A DNA stretch of 7,338 bases. Source: CAWACC01 sp964390695. Lineage in GTDB: Bacteria > Chlamydiota > Chlamydiia > Chlamydiales > Parachlamydiaceae. Under the pieces are notes generated by a model. That model searched no databases. It was not told the origin of the DNA and was given only the letters and a program-made list of their open reading frames with translations. This document shows, one piece after another, positions 5,212 to 7,338 of this stretch (positions are counted from its first letter, which is position 1; each line of letters opens with the position of its first letter). The stretch covers positions 1 to 7,338 of the forward strand of contig CAYMKI010000148.1 in NCBI GenBank assembly GCA_964390695.1, in the 5' to 3' direction. A program made the position numbers and the translations under genes.

Positions 5212-5577
5212 ATGTCACCAGAATCTCTTTGGAATCGATATGCAGCAATATGGTCTCAGGATGCCGATGTTCGAACAGACGAACTTGCAGCCTGCCTCGC
5301 AGATGAAATCACCTATTGTGATCCAAACGGCCTTATCAAAGGTCGTCCAGCCCTCTCGGTGTATATGGGCCAATTTCAACAAAGCGTTCCTGGAGGGACT
5401 TTCCGAATTAGCCAAGTCATACATCATCATGATCGTACGCTCGCGCATTGGAACTTACATGGACCGAATGGCAGTGTTCTACAAACAGGAACCAGCTTCG
5501 GTCAACTCTCTGAAGATGGACGATTTAGGAGCATCACTGGGTTTTTCCACGAACCAAATCAAAATCCATCGATATGA
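5212..5577 (+). CDS. SnoaL-like / NTF2-fold protein
   Basis: This 121-residue protein has the pattern of the small NTF2/SnoaL alpha+beta cone. The N-terminal helix is SLWNRYAAIWSQ, then ELAACLADEITYCDPNG (24-40) and GRPALSVYMGQFQQSVPGGTFRI (44-66). The strands follow, with HHHDRTLAHWNLHGPNGSVLQTGTSFGQL (71-99) and FRSITGFF at the end. Members range from hydroxy-ketone isomerases to non-catalytic binding proteins, so no reaction can be assigned. ATG 5212 is preferred over the upstream TTG 5131 because GGAAGG lies before it and it opens the family's first helix. The stop overlaps the next start by ATGA. A sampled stretch (5281-5340) is about 47% G+C against about 33% in the ceramidase-like gene, and the codons look different, which points to transfer from a higher-G+C donor, perhaps a proteobacterium. 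Confidence 0.82.
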   Translation: MSPESLWNRYAAIWSQDADVRTDELAACLADEITYCDPNGLIKGRPALSVYMGQFQQSVPGGTFRISQVIHHHDRTLAHWNLHGPNGSVLQTGTSFGQLSEDGRFRSITGFFHEPNQNPSI

Positions 5578-5945
5578 GCCTCGTTACACCACATGAAATG
5601 GCGATGGAATTCGCCGAACGATTGCGTGAGATCGGGCCGATTTTAGTGACCCGATTCTTTGGGGGAGCGGGTCTTGTAAGGAATGACGTCCAGTTTGCAT
5701 TTGTCATCAGGGGCGTGTTTTATCTGCGCGTGGATGATCAAAGTCGTCCCGATTTCGAAAAATTAGGATCCACTCCTTTCACCTATGCTGGCCGATCAAA
5801 AGAGGTGATAGTCGCTAGTTACTACAAACTACCGGATGTGATTGCAGGCGATCATGACGAACTGATCCGTTGGGCAACTCGAGCTAGTCACGCAGCAATA
5901 GTAGCCAAATCATCGCGTAGACGTAGAAAACAAAGTTCGCGTTAG
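5574..5945 (+). CDS. TfoX N-terminal-domain protein
   Basis: This 123-residue protein holds only the N-terminal domain of the TfoX/Sxy family. Signatures are VTRFFGGAGLVRNDVQFAFV (25-44), FYLRVDDQSRPDFEKLGSTPFTY (49-71) and ASYYKLPDVI (81-90), then a helix ending in RWATRASHAA. In full-length TfoX this domain precedes a second one and the protein promotes competence gene expression; single-domain proteins like this are common and uncharacterised, so a competence role is not implied. The tail AKSSRRRRKQSSR is strongly basic. The ATGA overlap with the SnoaL-like gene means coupled translation. It shares the raised G+C of that gene (about 53% in 5581-5640), so the pair was probably acquired as a unit. 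A strong hairpin follows its stop. Confidence 0.87.
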   Translation: MSLVTPHEMAMEFAERLREIGPILVTRFFGGAGLVRNDVQFAFVIRGVFYLRVDDQSRPDFEKLGSTPFTYAGRSKEVIVASYYKLPDVIAGDHDELIRWATRASHAAIVAKSSRRRRKQSSR

Positions 5946-6124
5946 AACTTGCTGGGGTTTAAAACCCAAAAGCAAAGGGCTATTTCCTTGACTTTGGACA
6001 TTAGCTGCGCTATCTCAATTGCCTGATTCAATGTGAGCTAGGATTTAGGGGGCAAGTTAGGTTTAAATTCGACCTCTTGCAAGGTTATATTGTCTTGACT
6101 TTCCCATCTCTTTTCTATCGTTTC
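5942..6124 (-). pseudogene. Degenerate minus-strand reading frame, possible transposase tail
   Basis: After a stop at 6125-6127 the minus strand reads 28 codons, an in-frame TAG at 6038-6040, then 31 codons to TAA at 5942-5944. The second part begins LTLNQAIEIAQLMSKVKEIA and ends in WVLNPSKF. The start of that block recalls the TLxxAIxxIAQL segment in the dimerisation tail of Tn5/IS4-type transposases, but the match is short and the following Gly-Gly pattern is absent. There is no plausible start codon at the head. It looks like a mutated gene end abutting the stop of the TfoX gene, and would fit a past insertion beside the imported pair. Chance is possible. Confidence 0.28.
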
Positions 6125-6340
6125 TTAACATAGATCAATGAGAATAATTTTTGGTTCATTCTATCCTATCATTTCGACTTTGCAATATTTTTGAACTTGT
6201 CTGCAGAGAGAGATTTCATCCGGCTGTATGAATTTCTTCGGAAGGGTAAAAAACACCCTACGCCTGATTTTGCTTCTTTCAACATCCTAATCCAAAAATA
6301 TTGCCAAATCGAGATTATACAAAAAAATAGGGGAAATGTG
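5946..6340. other. 395-bp region without an intact gene
   Basis: Contents are the post-TfoX hairpin, the degenerate minus-strand frame, and a bulged hairpin (GCAAG 6052-6056 with CTTGC 6076-6080, and AGGT 6059-6062 with ACCT 6072-6075). From 6191 to 6340 there is a plus-strand stretch open in frame with the DoxX gene (starting MNLSAERDFIRLYEFLRKG if TTG 6191 were used). That stretch is hydrophilic, lacks a ribosome binding site, and is not part of any DoxX-type protein I know. It is therefore treated as leader or as a remnant of another gene. Confidence 0.5.
5949..5975. terminator. Strong hairpin after the TfoX gene, without T-run
   Basis: TTGCT (5949-5953) pairs with AGCAA (5971-5975) and GGGTTT (5955-5960) with AAACCC (5962-5967), with a G against AAA internal bulge. 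It starts four bases after the TAG stop. Neither strand has a following T-run, so intrinsic termination is doubtful; it may protect the mRNA 3' end or mark a junction. Confidence 0.35.
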
Positions 6341-6733
6341 GTGAATATCAACAAAACAGGAATGGCTCAGAGATTTTTTGGTTTAATTTTAATTTTATTT
6401 GGTATGAATGGATATTTTTCTTTTCTACCCATACCAGAAAAACATGGATTTGCTTTCGAATTTTTAAATACTTTGCATCATGCAGGGTACATTTTTCCTG
6501 TGGTTGCAACTATTATGACGATTGCAGGATTTCTTTTGCTCAATAACAGATGGGTAGCATTTGCGCTGCTAATCCAGCTGCCTATTTCATTCAACATTTT
6601 TGCCTTCCATCTCTTACATGATTGGCAAGGTCTTGTAATGGCTTATATCATCTTTGGTCTGAATAACTTTTTAATTTTAAGACGCTTCAAACAATTTAAA
6701 CTATTATTTAATCAATCGATGGATGAGGTCTAA
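6341..6733 (+). CDS. DoxX-like small integral membrane protein
   Basis: Translated from GTG 6341 the protein has 130 residues. The GTG is favoured because AGGGG (6329-6333) stands seven bases before it and the DoxX signature begins soon after; a GTG at 6338 is the neighbouring alternative. Four hydrophobic helices are seen at about residues 10-28, 49-67, 71-90 and 97-115. The pattern FGLILILFGMNGYFSFLPIP followed by GYIFPVVATIMTIAGFLLLNNR and PISFNIFAFHLL is that of the DoxX family, found in the inner membrane. Some members are linked to oxidative stress or quinone-related electron transfer; this one has no specific assignment. It is followed by the DUF6640-like gene one base after its stop, so the two form an operon. 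Confidence 0.8.
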   Translation: MNINKTGMAQRFFGLILILFGMNGYFSFLPIPEKHGFAFEFLNTLHHAGYIFPVVATIMTIAGFLLLNNRWVAFALLIQLPISFNIFAFHLLHDWQGLVMAYIIFGLNNFLILRRFKQFKLLFNQSMDEV

Positions 6734-6734
6734 G

Positions 6735-7151
6735 ATGCCATCAAAAAAATCGAAATATCTAATTTCTTTTTGTGCTTTAGTAACAATCATTCTTCCTTCC
6801 ATTATGGACTTAAACAGCACACATATGAACAATCCCTTATGGCCACCTCATGCGAGATTTCATTGGTCGATCCAATGGTATTCAATTACCATGCTAAATG
6901 GAATAGCTTTGTATTTACTATGGGGTCGATATGCAGATGCAGGGTCTCGTCTTGCTACTATAATATCAGGGCTTGCTCCTATCTTATTTTGGGGGAACTT
7001 TCTTCCTAGCATGTTGATGCCTGGAGCTTCCCCTTGGCCGGATGGAATGGAGCCATTCGCAGTTATACCACCTAATGTCTATATTGCTGCGTTCATAACA
7101 TTCTTAAGTGCCTATGGCATTTGGCTGGATTTCCGCTCAAGAACCTTTTGA
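6735..7151 (+). CDS. DUF6640-like membrane protein
   Basis: This is a 138-residue protein from ATG 6735. That start has GAGGT (6725-6729) five bases upstream, inside the end of the DoxX gene; an in-frame ATG at 6723 is possible but lacks such a site. Four hydrophobic segments are visible at about residues 8-24, 46-63, 72-95 and 112-131. Between the first two lies THMNNPLWPPHARFH (29-43), followed later by ILFWGNFLPSMLMPGASP (83-100). I associate this pattern with the DUF6640 family of bacterial membrane proteins of unknown role. The one-base spacing after the DoxX gene and shared ribosome binding region mean a two-gene unit. The 3' end overlaps the converging regulator gene by 15 bp. Confidence 0.72.
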   Translation: MPSKKSKYLISFCALVTIILPSIMDLNSTHMNNPLWPPHARFHWSIQWYSITMLNGIALYLLWGRYADAGSRLATIISGLAPILFWGNFLPSMLMPGASPWPDGMEPFAVIPPNVYIAAFITFLSAYGIWLDFRSRTF

Positions 7152-7338
7152 AAGCTTTGAACGGATCCTCGATAAAGATTCGGGCGTAATACCTAAATAG
7201 GTAGCTATGTGGTATTGAGGAATCCTTTGGATTAACCCAGGAAAATCGACAAGAAAATGCCGATACCTTTCTTCTGCTGAACATTTAAGTAATTCGAGTT
7301 CTTTTTGTTCTTTACGATAGAATAGCTGATCTGCCATC
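7137..7338 (-). CDS. Crp/Fnr-family regulator, C-terminal part (5' end outside window)
   Basis: Sixty-six complete residues are visible before the frame leaves the window at the right edge. The visible Met near the edge is internal, since the family has about 120 more residues in front forming the cyclic-nucleotide-binding-type barrel. The segment CSAEERYRHFLVDFPGLIQRIPQYHIATYLGITPESLSRIR is the winged-helix region of the Crp-type group often annotated 'Crp/Fnr family' in Bacteroidetes and other bacteria, with the recognition helix ITPESLSRIRSKL. The effector is unknown. It converges on the DUF6640 gene and overlaps its last 15 bases, so transcription of the two could interfere. Regulators of this group often stand beside small DoxX-type membrane genes, which agrees with the neighbourhood. 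Confidence 0.85.
   Translation of the reverse strand, partial: MADQLFYRKEQKELELLKCSAEERYRHFLVDFPGLIQRIPQYHIATYLGITPESLSRIRSKLSKGS

Noticed and set aside
5183..5596. 137-aa plus-strand frame in another phase over the SnoaL-like gene
   Set aside because: Family motifs are in the 5212-5577 frame; this one gives no recognisable protein and has no upstream ribosome binding site.
6169..6354. Minus-strand frame 61 aa, and plus-strand start at TTG 6191
   Set aside because: The minus frame has no pattern; the TTG lacks a ribosome binding site and would add a non-family N-terminus to the DoxX-like protein.
7093..7284. 63-aa minus-strand frame overlapping the Crp-type gene
   Set aside because: Same-strand shadow in another phase of the clear Crp/Fnr winged-helix sequence.
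1..7338. Defence system, toxin-antitoxin pair, phage or CRISPR locus
   Set aside because: No nuclease, toxin, Cas, integrase or phage structural gene can be recognised; the XRE gene has a cupin and belongs with the editing operon rather than a toxin.

Overview
The window comes from an AT-rich Gram-negative bacterium. By eye most genes sit at roughly 33-42% G+C, with one patch near 47-53%. No rRNA, tRNA or core housekeeping gene is present to fix the taxon. The mix of small accessory genes, a secreted ceramidase-like hydrolase and eroded gene fragments would suit an amoeba-associated lineage such as an environmental chlamydia or a Legionella-like bacterium. That is an impression, not a demonstration.

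Left part (1-2370). A DUF6632-type membrane protein on the minus strand runs off the left edge. Next comes a short spacer with a G+C-rich tiny reading frame. It is followed by a divergent unit: an XRE-cupin regulator on the minus strand faces a two-gene plus-strand operon of a YbaK/ProX-type deacylase and an AlaX-type alanyl-tRNA editing protein. The operon genes overlap by ATGA. The 92-bp gap between regulator and operon holds a perfect 16-bp palindrome over the -35 of the editing operon and a repeated half-site beyond its -10. This looks like an autoregulated tRNA trans-editing cassette and is the most coherent system in the window.

Middle part (2371-5035). A nucleoside 2-deoxyribosyltransferase-like protein has its own good promoter and a strong ribosome binding site. 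It is followed by a secreted 418-residue protein of the neutral ceramidase N-terminal fold, which keeps the predicted zinc ligands but lacks the usual serine. After a weak terminator and a spacer rich in inverted repeats comes a 173-residue protein of a conserved family of unknown function.

Right part (5036-7338). A higher-G+C two-gene operon (SnoaL/NTF2-like protein plus TfoX N-terminal-domain protein, overlapping by ATGA) looks imported. It is bordered by traces of degenerate minus-strand reading frames. A 395-bp region without a convincing intact gene follows. A pair of small membrane proteins (DoxX-like and DUF6640-like) comes next, and the C-terminal end of a Crp/Fnr-type regulator converges on them from the right edge.

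Overall this is patchwork accessory DNA: one regulated tRNA quality-control operon, two metabolic or hydrolytic genes, and several small stress- or membrane-associated genes separated by relics.
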